Origin: an uncultured Dermabacter sp.
GTDB lineage: Bacteria; Actinomycetota; Actinomycetes; Actinomycetales; Dermabacteraceae
Reading direction: 5' to 3'
DNA: 64,000 bases
Assembly (NCBI GenBank): GCA_947252755.1
Contig: CAMXWV010000006.1
Coordinates: forward strand, 95,109-159,108
In this document: positions 11,480 to 19,560 of the stretch, in pieces
How the letters are laid out: every line of letters begins with the position of its first letter
Position numbering within the stretch: position 1 is the first letter of the stretch
Made by a program: the position numbers and the translations under genes
Notes under the pieces: model-generated
The model's input: the letters and a program-made list of their open reading frames with translations, nothing else
Databases searched by the model: none
Told to the model about the DNA's origin: nothing

Positions 11480-12121
11480 TCAGATGAAGATCGCAGGGTC
11501 GGTGCCGACGGGCTCCGCCTCCACTTGCGGCCCCTTCTTCGCTCGATTAACGGCGGGGATGCCCACTGCGGTGGCTTCGGCGGGCACGTCCTTGACCACC
11601 ACGGCGTTCGCGCCGATCTGGGCGCATTCACCGATCGTGATCGGTCCGAGGATGCGCGCACCAGCGCCCACCACCACGCCGTCTGCCAGGGTTGGGTGGC
11701 GCTTCTCCTGGCTGAGGGCGCGCCCGCCCAGGGTCACCCCGTGGTAGAGCATCACGTCATCGCCCACCTCTGCGGTCTCCCCGATCACCACGCCCATGCC
11801 GTGATCGATGAAGAACCGGCGCCCGAGCCTCGCACCCGGATGGATCTCCACTCCGGTCAGGGCTCGTGCGCTCTGCGAAAGAGCACGCGCTGCGAATCGC
11901 GTGCGGTCGTTCTGCCAGAGGCGGTGCGAGAGCCGATGCGCCCAGATCGCGTGCAGCCCCGGGTAGAGCAGCAGCGTCTCGAGGTCGCTGCGCACTGCTG
12001 GATCGCCGCGGCGTGCTGCATCGAGGTCTTCACGCAGCACAGCCTTCGCGCCCTTCACCGTCGACGCAACTGCCCGAGCACGGTTCATCAGCCGTGACAA
12101 CCGGCCCTCATGCGGCGCCAT
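11480..12121 (-). CDS. cysE: Serine O-acetyltransferase
   Basis: A protein of 213 residues that acetylates L-serine to O-acetylserine, the substrate of cysteine synthase. The N-terminal helical region (YPGLHAIWAHRLSH) is followed by the left-handed beta-helix hexapeptide repeats, including FFIDHGMGVVIGETAEVG with the catalytic histidine and MLYHGVTLGG. Its start codon touches the stop of cysK (12121), so the two genes form an operon in the order cysK-cysE. Its intact frame suggests the pathway is in use, which makes the frameshift in cysK more surprising. Confidence 0.95.
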   Translation of the reverse strand: MAPHEGRLSRLMNRARAVASTVKGAKAVLREDLDAARRGDPAVRSDLETLLLYPGLHAIWAHRLSHRLWQNDRTRFAARALSQSARALTGVEIHPGARLGRRFFIDHGMGVVIGETAEVGDDVMLYHGVTLGGRALSQEKRHPTLADGVVVGAGARILGPITIGECAQIGANAVVVKDVPAEATAVGIPAVNRAKKGPQVEAEPVGTDPAIFI

Positions 12122-13049
12122 CAGTCCATGTACTCCGCGTACAGGGGCGTGGACAGGTAGCGTTCGCCATAGCTGGGGGCCACCACCACGATCAGCTTGC
12201 CGGCGAATTCCTCCCGGCTGCCCAGCCCGATCGCGGCTTCGATCGCAGCACCGGTGGAGATTCCCACCAGCAGCCCCTCGGTGCGGGCGGTGATGCGGGC
12301 GCGCTCCATCGCCGCCTCTCCGCTGATGTCAGCGATCTCGTCATAGACCTCGGCATCGAGCACATCGGGCACGAAGTTCGCCCCGATGCCCTGGATCGGG
12401 TGAGGTCCGGGCTTGCTGCCGGTGAGGATCGCGGACTCTGCCGGCTCCACGCCCATGACGAACACCTCGGGCTTGCGCTCCTTGAGCACCTGGCCCACAC
12501 CGGTGATGGTGCCGCCGGTGCCGATGCCGGCAACAAAGGCATCCACCCGGCCGTCGGTGTCCTGCCAGATCTCTTCCGCGGTGGTGCGGCGGTGCACCCC
12601 GGGTTCGCGGGATTCGCAAACTGCCTCACCTGAACAGCGCCGGTCTCTTCAGCGATCTGCTCAGCCTTCTCCACTGCTCCGCGCATTCCCGCGGCGGCTT
12701 CGGTGAGCACGAGCTCGGCGCCGAACGCTCGCAGCAGTGCGCGCTGCTCCTTGGACATCGACTCCGGCATGGTGAGGATGACGCGGTAGCCGCGGGCGGA
12801 GCCGATCATGGCAAGCGCAATGCCGGTATTGCCGGAGGTGGCTTCTACGATGCTGCCGCCGTCGGCGAGCGCGCCGGCCTGTTCAGCGGCTTCGATCATC
12901 GCCAGGCCGATCCGGTCCTTGACCGAGGCCCCCGGGTTCGAGGATTCGATCTTCAGCACAATCTGTGCTCTGACCGTGTCGTGCAGGTGATTGAGCCGCA
13001 CCAGCGGGGTGTTGCCGATCAGATCGGAGACGGAGTCGTGGATGCGCAT
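12121..13049 (-). pseudogene. cysK: Cysteine synthase A, interrupted by a one-base frameshift
   Basis: Two overlapping frames together make one full cysteine synthase of about 310 residues. The first (from ATG 13047-13049) has the opening IGNTPLVRLN, the PLP lysine Lys44 in NPGASVKDR and the EATSGNTGIALA loop, and runs in register to FANPANPG. After the C/G homopolymer at 12598-12604 the correct continuation HRRTTAEEIW is found in another frame, with GIGTGGTITG and ILTGSKPGPHPIQGIG. Restoring one base in the run joins the two. Without it the first frame reads to 12192 as nonsense. The enzyme would make cysteine from O-acetylserine and sulfide. A sequencing error in the homopolymer is quite possible. 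AAAGGAAAG precedes the start. Confidence 0.88.
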
Positions 13050-13130
13050 AGTCTCTTCTTTCCTTTGGGGTCTCTTAAGTTCTGCTTATGTCCCCACTGT
13101 AGCGCCTTCCGCCTGATCGGCCAGACTAAA

Positions 13131-13157
13131 GGGGCGCCGACACAAAGCCGGCGCCCC
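13131..13157 (-). terminator. Rho-independent terminator after trpS
   Basis: A 9-bp GC-rich stem (13131-13139 with 13149-13157) closes a nine-base loop and on the minus strand is followed by TTTAG. It lies after the trpS stop codon and before the cysK leader. Confidence 0.75.
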
Positions 13158-13190
13158 TGATCTGAGACTCACCCCTCATCCGCGGAGGCC

Positions 13191-14363
13191 TCAGTACAGC
13201 ATTCCCATGTAGTCGCGCACCCGATCCAGAGTCTCAACCGCCTGAGCGCGAGCGCGCTCATTGCCTGCGCGGAGCACATCGAACAGATAGTCCGGAGCCT
13301 TCTCCAGCTCAGCACGACGCTCACGCAGGGGGCGCAGATGCTCGTTGAGGGCTTCGGCGCACATCACCTTGAGAGCGCCGGCTCCCCTGTCCCCGATCTC
13401 CTCCGCAATAGCGCGCGGATCCCCACCGGTGCACTCAGCGGTGATCGTCAGCAGATTCGCCACCTCTGGGCGGGCGTCCGGGTCAAAGGCGATCATGCGC
13501 TCAGAATCTGTCTTCGCCCGCTTGATCTGCTTCTCCGTCTCCTTCTCGGACATCGTGAGCATGACGGTGTTGCCGCGGGACTTGGACATTTTGTCCCCAT
13601 CCAAGCCAAGGATGATCGGTGCTTTGGAGAGGAGCGCGTCGGGCTCGTGGAAGAAGCGCTCACCGCCGGCAAAGCGCTCGTTGAAGCGGCGGGCGATCAC
13701 CCGGGTCTGCTCGATATGGGGCAGCTGATCCTTGCCCACCGGCACCAGATTGCCGTGGCAGAACAGGATATCCGCCGCCTGGTGGACCGGGTAGGTGAGC
13801 AGCAGGCCGCCCATCGCGCTGCGCCCTGCAGCGGCCAGCTCGCTCTTCACCGTGGGATTGCGCTCAAGCTCCGGCTGGGACACCAGTGCCAGGAAAGGCA
13901 GCATCAGCTGATTGAGCTCCGGAATCGCCGAGTGGGCGAAGATCGTGGAGCGCTCAGGGTCAATGCCCGCGGCCAGATAGTCCGTCAGCAGCTGCTGAAC
14001 GCTGCCGCGCACATCGCCGATCAGGTCACGGTCCGTGATGACCTGCAGGTCCGCCACAATGATCCAGGAGTCCACACCGGCGTTCTGCAGCAGCACACGG
14101 TTGCGCAGCGTGCCGAAATAGTGGCCGATATGAAGGGCACCCGTGGGACGATCGCCGGTGAGCATGCGGAAGGTCGACGGATCCTTCTGGAGCTGCTGCT
14201 CAACCTCCGCATTGCGCCGCAGCGCAGCTGCGTAGGTGCCGCTGGCGATCTGCGGCTGTTGCGGGTCAGACGCAGACTGAAGATCGGTCGGAGTCTGGGG
14301 GTCAGTGGGGTTCTGGGGCGTCTCAGTCACGGCATCTACCGTAGCCGATTCCTCCCCGCGCAC
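13191..14363 (-). CDS. trpS: Tryptophanyl-tRNA synthetase
   Basis: A protein of up to 390 residues (GTG start at 14361-14363). It charges tRNA-Trp using ATP. Class I signatures are HIGH at 78-81 in ALHIGHYFG and KMSKS at 258-262. Residues 10-40 form a Pro-, Thr- and Gln-rich extension (repeats of DPQ and TDPQTPTDLQ) that is not part of the usual fold, so the true start may be further in; no start is clearly favoured by a ribosome site. It lies 18 bases after the regulator gene and may be cotranscribed with it. A terminator follows. Confidence 0.95.
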   Translation of the reverse strand: MRGEESATVDAVTETPQNPTDPQTPTDLQSASDPQQPQIASGTYAAALRRNAEVEQQLQKDPSTFRMLTGDRPTGALHIGHYFGTLRNRVLLQNAGVDSWIIVADLQVITDRDLIGDVRGSVQQLLTDYLAAGIDPERSTIFAHSAIPELNQLMLPFLALVSQPELERNPTVKSELAAAGRSAMGGLLLTYPVHQAADILFCHGNLVPVGKDQLPHIEQTRVIARRFNERFAGGERFFHEPDALLSKAPIILGLDGDKMSKSRGNTVMLTMSEKETEKQIKRAKTDSERMIAFDPDARPEVANLLTITAECTGGDPRAIAEEIGDRGAGALKVMCAEALNEHLRPLRERRAELEKAPDYLFDVLRAGNERARAQAVETLDRVRDYMGMLY

Positions 14364-14381
14364 CGCCCTCCCCGCCGGGGC

Positions 14382-15398
14382 TCAGCGGCTGATCGCCCCG
14401 GTGGAGCTGCGTGCCACCAGCTCCGGGCGAACCGTGAACTTCGAGCGGCTGCGGCGGCGGCTGGGGTGCTCGGTGCCCAGCGCATGCCGTACCGCTGCAC
14501 GGGCCATGCTCGGAACCGGCTGTCGGACCGTGGTCAGCGAAGGGCTGACGATCCGCGCCATCGGCACATCGTCATACCCCACCACAGATACATCCTCCGG
14601 AACCCGCAGCCCCTGGTCGTGAGCGGCGTCCACCGCGCCGAGCGCCATCACATCCGAACCGCACACAATGCCGGTGCAGCCCGCGGCGATCAGCTCCCCC
14701 GCCGCCTGGAACCCGCCGGCAAAGCTGAAATCGGTGAAGGCGGCTGTGAGCACCGGCCCCTCCGCACCGCCCTGACCGTTCAGCTCCGCGGCGAGCGCCT
14801 CGAACCCCGACACCTTCTGCCGTACCGGCCACGTGTGCTCATCGCCCACGGCCAACCCGATCCGCTGATGGCCCAGATTCACCAGGTGCTCCACGGCAAG
14901 GCGAACAGCGAACGCGTCGTCAGCGGTGATGAAGGCTGCATCCAGGCGGTCAACCTCCCCGTTGACGAGGGCAAGGCGGACCCCGCGCGCGGCCAGGTCG
15001 CGGTAGTGGTCATGGCTTTGAACCGAGTCCGCGTGCATGCCGGAGATCACGATCAGGCCCTCAGCACCCGCCTGCACCAGACGATCGCACAGCCTCGCCT
15101 CATCCTCGGAGCTGCGAGCCCCGGTGCCGACCAGCGCGTCAGCACCGGCTGTGGTGAGTTCGGAGGTGATCGCGTCGATAAAAGCGGGGAAGATCGGGTT
15201 GTCATGCGCCGGCACCACCACACCCACCAGGGGAACAGCCCCCATGGCGGCATCGCTATAGCGGCCGAGCCGCCGGGCAGCACGCAGCACACGCTCTTGG
15301 GTGCCGGGGGAGATGCCGCCCTTTCCGGCGAGGACACGGGAGACGGTGGCTTCGCTGACGTGCGCTTCCTGCGCGATATCGATGAGACGGGCCTTCAT
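14382..15398 (-). CDS. LacI family transcriptional regulator of the maltose operon
   Basis: A protein of 338 residues from the ATG at 15396-15398, which has GAAGGAAAGAGG upstream. The N-terminal helix-turn-helix and hinge (LIDIAQEAHVSEATVSRVLAGKGGIS, here given in pieces: AQEAHVSEATVSRVLAG at 8-24) is followed by a periplasmic-binding-protein-like sugar domain with GVVVPAHDNPIF and YDDVPMARIVSPSLTTV. It is divergent from the maltose-binding protein gene, and TGCAA/TTGCA half-sites lie between them, as for MalR-type repressors of actinomycetes. I infer that it represses the maltodextrin operon and itself, and that a maltose-derived sugar releases it. Confidence 0.9.
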   Translation of the reverse strand: MKARLIDIAQEAHVSEATVSRVLAGKGGISPGTQERVLRAARRLGRYSDAAMGAVPLVGVVVPAHDNPIFPAFIDAITSELTTAGADALVGTGARSSEDEARLCDRLVQAGAEGLIVISGMHADSVQSHDHYRDLAARGVRLALVNGEVDRLDAAFITADDAFAVRLAVEHLVNLGHQRIGLAVGDEHTWPVRQKVSGFEALAAELNGQGGAEGPVLTAAFTDFSFAGGFQAAGELIAAGCTGIVCGSDVMALGAVDAAHDQGLRVPEDVSVVGYDDVPMARIVSPSLTTVRQPVPSMARAAVRHALGTEHPSRRRSRSKFTVRPELVARSSTGAISR

Positions 15399-15455
15399 CG
15401 GGACCTCTTTCCTTCTTGTGCAGCTGAGGCTGTGCTGCAACCCCCTCCCCCAGCA

Positions 15456-15470
15456 TGCAAGATTATTGCA
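15456..15470. promoter_or_regulatory. Putative LacI/MalR operator
   Basis: TGCAA and TTGCA form a perfect inverted repeat with a five-base spacer (GATTA). Further half-sites TTGCA occur at 15487-15491 and 15514-15518, and TGCAA at 15436-15440. All lie between the divergent regulator and binding-protein genes. Similar TTGCA-type half-sites are known for MalR of streptomycetes. Confidence 0.65.
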
Positions 15471-15486
15471 GGCTCTCTCATCCTTC

Positions 15487-15515
15487 TTGCATAACTGTAA
15501 TCCGCAACATACATT
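15487..15515 (+). promoter_or_regulatory. Putative promoter of the maltose operon
   Basis: TTGCAT (15487-15492) and TACATT (15510-15515) are spaced by 17 bases and fit a sigma-70 type promoter. Both hexamers overlap operator half-sites, so bound repressor would block polymerase. The start of transcription would be near 15522. Confidence 0.5.
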
Positions 15516-15582
15516 GCAGGAAAGGGAACATCCCTTCCACCCGGCGCAGCAGTGCGCCGCGCATCACCGTTCAAAGGAGACA

Positions 15583-16875
15583 ATGGTGCTCATCCGTCGC
15601 AAGTCATTCCTCGCCATGGGCGCCGCAGGCGTCGGCGCAGCTGTCCTCGCCGCCTGCGGAAACAGCGGATCCTCCGGTTCTGGCGGCGCATCCGACGCCG
15701 GCGGCAGCGATGCCGGCGGCGCCGAGGGTGCACCGGCCATCCCCAGCTCCGCCGACCTCGTCATCTGGGCGGATGACCTCAAGGCGAAGTCACTGAAGGA
15801 ACCCGCTGAAAAATGGGGCCAGGCGCAGGGTCTCAACGTTGTGGTGCAAACAGTCGCCAATGACCTCCAGGACGCATTCATCACTGCCAACCAGGCCGGC
15901 AACGGCCCAGACATCGTGCTCGGCGCCCATGACTGGATCGGCAACCTCGTGCAGAACTCCGCGATCTCCCCGGTGCAGCTGCCGGACGGCGCGGACAAGA
16001 CCCTGGCACCGATCAGCATCGATGCCGTCACCTATGACTCCCAGACCTACGGCGTGCCTTACGCCGTCGAGTGCCTGGTGCTGTTCGCCAACAAGAAGCT
16101 GACTGACGTTCCTGAGCCGAAGAGCATCGAGGAGCTGGTGAAGGCGGCGAAGGCCGGCGGCGCTGAGACTCCGCTGTCCCTTCCGATCGGCGAGGAGGGC
16201 GACGCGTACCACATGCAGCCGCTGTACACCTCCGCCGGCGGCTACCTGTTCGGCCGCGGCAGCGATGGCAACCTCGACGCCACCGACCTGGGCGTGGGCA
16301 AGGAAGGCTCGATCGCAGCAGCCGAGAAGATGCAGGAGCTCGGCAAGGAAGGCGTGCTCAAGACCTCCATCACCGGCGACAATGCGATCTCGCTGTTCAC
16401 CGACGGCAAGGCCGCGTATCTGGTCTCCGGCCCGTGGGCGCTCAGTGACGTCACCAAGGCCGGCATCGACTACCAGATGTCCGCTATCCCCGGCTTCGAC
16501 GGCATGGAGGAGGCGAAGCCGTTCGCAGGCGTCAACGTCTTCTACGTGGCCACCAAGGGCAAGAACGCGGCGTTTGCGAACCAGTTCGTCAATGAGATCG
16601 CGTCGACGTCGGACATCGTGGAGCAGATGTTCACGTCCAACCAGCTTCCGCCGGTGAACCTCGAGCTGCAGAAGAAGCTCGAAGGTGAGCACCCGGACAT
16701 GGTGAAGATCGCTCAGTTCGCTGAGAAGGCTGATCCGATGCCGGCGCTGCCGCAGATGGCTGCCGTCTGGAAGCCGCTCGGCCAGGCCGAAGCCAACGTC
16801 GTGGCCGGCAAGGGCGATCCGGCAAAGACCATGCAGGACGCCGGCAAGGCGATCGCAGACTCGATCGCCAGCTGA
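15583..16875 (+). CDS. malE: Maltose/maltodextrin ABC transporter substrate-binding lipoprotein
   Basis: A protein of 430 residues from the ATG at 15583, preceded by AAAGGAGA at 15573-15580; an in-frame extension to 15301 overlaps the regulator and is rejected. A twin-basic start (IRRKSF) leads into a hydrophobic signal and the lipobox LAAC with Cys25, followed by a Gly/Ser/Ala linker to about residue 50. The mature part has the family-1 sugar-binding pattern, including GVPYAVECLVLFANKKL and the FAGVNVFYVA segment. It should capture maltodextrins outside the membrane for the two permeases that follow. It is the first gene of the operon under the LacI-type repressor. Confidence 0.9.
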   Translation: MVLIRRKSFLAMGAAGVGAAVLAACGNSGSSGSGGASDAGGSDAGGAEGAPAIPSSADLVIWADDLKAKSLKEPAEKWGQAQGLNVVVQTVANDLQDAFITANQAGNGPDIVLGAHDWIGNLVQNSAISPVQLPDGADKTLAPISIDAVTYDSQTYGVPYAVECLVLFANKKLTDVPEPKSIEELVKAAKAGGAETPLSLPIGEEGDAYHMQPLYTSAGGYLFGRGSDGNLDATDLGVGKEGSIAAAEKMQELGKEGVLKTSITGDNAISLFTDGKAAYLVSGPWALSDVTKAGIDYQMSAIPGFDGMEEAKPFAGVNVFYVATKGKNAAFANQFVNEIASTSDIVEQMFTSNQLPPVNLELQKKLEGEHPDMVKIAQFAEKADPMPALPQMAAVWKPLGQAEANVVAGKGDPAKTMQDAGKAIADSIAS

Positions 16876-16923
16876 TCGAACCGGGGCGCAGGTCGCGAGC
16901 GCGACCGGCGCTCCGGCATCCCC

Positions 16924-16954
16924 GCCGGCAGCGCACACCTCGTGCTCTGCCGGC
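16924..16954 (+). other. Intercistronic stem-loop between malE and malF
   Basis: GCCGGCAG (16924-16931) pairs with CTGCCGGC (16947-16954), then one mismatch, then GCAC with GTGC around a five-base loop. It lies in the 142-base gap between the binding-protein and permease genes. Such a hairpin could protect the malE end of the transcript and raise its amount over the permeases; this role is inferred. Confidence 0.55.
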
Positions 16955-17017
16955 GCAGCCCCTCACATACTCTCTGGATGCGCCCAGGAGCCCCACCGGC
17001 CCGGAAAGACCGCAGTC

Positions 17018-18598
17018 ATGACCTCCACCTCCTCTCCCGCACATCGACAGCAGTCCACGACCCTGCTGCCGCTGATCGCGAAGATCCTGTTCCTCGGGAT
17101 CGTGGCCGCCACCACGGTGTGGCTGCTGCCGCTGCTGATCGCGCAGAAGCAGTGGCTGTGGCTGGTGTTCACCACGGTGGCGGTGATCGCCATCTTCGTG
17201 ATCTACACAACCCGGCGTTTCATCCCTGCGAAGTACATCTTCCCGGGCACGTTCTTCCTGGTGCTGTTCCTGATCACCCCGATCGTGCTGACCGTGGGAT
17301 ATTCATTCACCAACTACGGTGACGGCTCCCGCGGCACGAAGGAAGAGGCAATCGCCTCGATCACCGGCAACTCGGTGCAGCAGGTTCCGGGAGCGCCCCG
17401 CTACACGCTGAGCGTGGCCACCACCGGCACTCCCGCTGACGGTCCGTACACCTTCTTCCTGGTCAACCAGCAGGACGGCCAGGTCTTCCGCGGCGGAACC
17501 GATGAGCCGCTCACCCCCGTGGAGCCGGATCAGGTCACCCTCAAGGCCGACCGCGTCACGGAGGCGAAGGGCTACACGATCCTGACCGCCCGCGAAGTCA
17601 ACACCTCATTCGCGCAGATCTCCGAGGTGGCAGTGGAGGTGGATGACTCCTCAGCGATCCGCATCCTGGATCCGGGAACGGCCTTCGAGGGCACCAAGAC
17701 CCTGCAGTATGACGAAGCCTCCGACACGATCACCAATGTCAAGACCGGCGATACGTACACCGTGGCAACGGTGGGCCGCGAGCAGGCGTTCGTGGACAAG
17801 GACGGCAAGCGAGCCTTCTCCCAGAACTGGCTGCAGGGAGTCGGCCTGGACAACTACAAGCGTCTGTTCACCAACGGGAACGTGGGTGCGCAGTTCCTCA
17901 AGGCATTCGGGTGGACCCTCGTCTTCGCCGCGGGCTCCGTGGTCCTGACATTCCTGCTGGGCCTGTTCCTTGCGCTCGCACTCAATGACGACCGCATCAA
18001 AGGCCGCCGGCTCTATCGGTCCTTCCTGCTTCTGCCGTACGCGGTGCCGGGCTTTATCGCGCTGCTGATCTGGTCAAACTTCTACAACCAGGACTACGGC
18101 CTGATCAACAACCTCACAGGGCTGCACATCAACTGGCTGGGCGATCCCACCATGGCAAAGGTTGCAATCCTGCTGACGAACCTGTGGATGGGCTTCCCCT
18201 ACATGTTCATTGTGTGTACCGGCGCGCTGCAGTCGATCCCGTCGGATGTGAAGGAGGCCGCCCGCATCGACGGCGCCTCCGGACTGCAGACCACAATGCG
18301 CGTGATCGCACCGCTGCTGCTGGTCTCGATCGCGCCGCTGCTGGTGGCGAGCTTCGCGTTCAACTTCAACAACTTCAACGCGATCGAGCTGCTCACCGGC
18401 GGCGGGCCGTTCCCGCCCGGCGAGTTCACCCGCGGCGGAACGGACATCCTGATCTCCATGGTGTATCGGATCGCATTCGGCGGTTCCGGCGCGGACTTCG
18501 GCTTTGCATCCGCGGTGTCGGTGGTGCTGTTCATCATCACCGGTCTGCTGGCGGCGTTCCAGTTCCGGTTCACCAAGTTCCTCGAAGACGTCAACTGA
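17018..18598 (+). CDS. malF: Maltose ABC transporter permease, MalF type
   Basis: A protein of 526 residues. Three hydrophobic segments near the N-terminus (about 17-38, 40-62 and 70-97) are followed by a large extracytoplasmic region (about 100-285), comparable to the P2 loop of E. coli MalF, and then by the transport core. The EAA loop is seen as EAARIDGASGLQTTMRVIAP in the C-terminal half, which contacts the ATPase. It pairs with the MalG-type permease next to it. No ATPase gene is present in the operon, so a shared MsiK-like ATPase encoded elsewhere is expected. Confidence 0.9.
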   Translation: MTSTSSPAHRQQSTTLLPLIAKILFLGIVAATTVWLLPLLIAQKQWLWLVFTTVAVIAIFVIYTTRRFIPAKYIFPGTFFLVLFLITPIVLTVGYSFTNYGDGSRGTKEEAIASITGNSVQQVPGAPRYTLSVATTGTPADGPYTFFLVNQQDGQVFRGGTDEPLTPVEPDQVTLKADRVTEAKGYTILTAREVNTSFAQISEVAVEVDDSSAIRILDPGTAFEGTKTLQYDEASDTITNVKTGDTYTVATVGREQAFVDKDGKRAFSQNWLQGVGLDNYKRLFTNGNVGAQFLKAFGWTLVFAAGSVVLTFLLGLFLALALNDDRIKGRRLYRSFLLLPYAVPGFIALLIWSNFYNQDYGLINNLTGLHINWLGDPTMAKVAILLTNLWMGFPYMFIVCTGALQSIPSDVKEAARIDGASGLQTTMRVIAPLLLVSIAPLLVASFAFNFNNFNAIELLTGGGPFPPGEFTRGGTDILISMVYRIAFGGSGADFGFASAVSVVLFIITGLLAAFQFRFTKFLEDVN

Positions 18599-18617
18599 GC
18601 GGAAACGAGACATCACC

Positions 18618-19553
18618 ATGACTTCTCACAGCATCTCCCCCGCCGAGCGTTCCGCACACAGTGCATCCCCTCAGGACGAGGCTCCTCAGCAGAACCGCAT
18701 GAGCATCGGCCGCTGGTTCGCGGAGATCGGATGGCGCCACCTGGTGGGCGTCGCCGCTCTGATCTTCGCCGCGATTCCGATCCTCTACGTCATCTCCGCC
18801 TCGGTGAACCCGCTGGGCACGGTCTCCTCCACGAGCCTGATCCCCACCTCGGTGAGCTTCGACCATTTCCGCAGTCTGCTCAGCGGCGAGCGCGGCCCAT
18901 TCCTGCGCTGGTATCTCAATACGGTCATCGTGTGCACCGTGGTGGCAACCACCCAGGTGTTCCTTTCGGTGCTGGCTAGCTACGCGTTCAGTCGGATGCG
19001 CTTCAAGGGCCGCCGCGGCGGCATGCTGGCGCTGCTGCTGATCATGATGTTCCCCGCGATCCTCGCCATGATCGCGATCTACACGATGATCTCCGGCCTT
19101 GGCCAGGCGATCCCGTTCCTGGGCCTGGACACGCTGCCCGGCTACATCATCGTGCTGCTGGGCGGCTCTCTCGGGCAGGTGTGGCTGATCAAGGGCTTCT
19201 TTGACACGGTGCCGAAGGAGCTCGACGAGGCCGCGATCCTGGACGGCGCCACGCACTGGCAGACCTTCTGGCGGATCCTGCTGCCCACGCTCACACCGAT
19301 CTTGGCCACCACCTTCCTGCTGTCCCTGGTCGGCGTGATGAGCGACTTCCTGCTGGGCTCGATCTTCCTCACCAGCGATGAGAACAAGACACTTGCGGTG
19401 GGGCTGTACGGCATGCTGTCCGGCGACCGGTCGAACAACCTGGGCATCTTCGCTGCCGGTGCGGTGATGACGATGATCCCGGTGATCATCCTGTACCAGT
19501 TCCTGCAGAAGTACATTGTGGGCGGCTCCACCTCCGGTGCGGTCAAGGGCTGA
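18618..19553 (+). CDS. malG: Maltose ABC transporter permease, MalG type
   Basis: A protein of 311 residues; the ATG at 18618 lies 19 bases after malF, and an in-frame extension to 18504 overlaps malF and is rejected. About 45 hydrophilic residues precede the first of six helices. The EAA motif reads LDEAAILDGATHWQTFWRILLP, split here as DEAAILDGATHW and FWRILLP. The C-terminus QFLQKYIVGGSTSGAVKG is typical of MalG, whose tail enters the binding site of MalK. With MalF it forms the channel for maltodextrins. Confidence 0.92.
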   Translation: MTSHSISPAERSAHSASPQDEAPQQNRMSIGRWFAEIGWRHLVGVAALIFAAIPILYVISASVNPLGTVSSTSLIPTSVSFDHFRSLLSGERGPFLRWYLNTVIVCTVVATTQVFLSVLASYAFSRMRFKGRRGGMLALLLIMMFPAILAMIAIYTMISGLGQAIPFLGLDTLPGYIIVLLGGSLGQVWLIKGFFDTVPKELDEAAILDGATHWQTFWRILLPTLTPILATTFLLSLVGVMSDFLLGSIFLTSDENKTLAVGLYGMLSGDRSNNLGIFAAGAVMTMIPVIILYQFLQKYIVGGSTSGAVKG

Positions 19554-19560
19554 TCTGCTG

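Noticed and set aside
13338..15494. A 718-codon plus-strand open frame antisense to trpS and the LacI-type gene
   Set aside because: It is a by-product of high GC: both minus-strand genes have clear domains and starts, and the antisense translation is Arg/His-rich with no recognisable domain.
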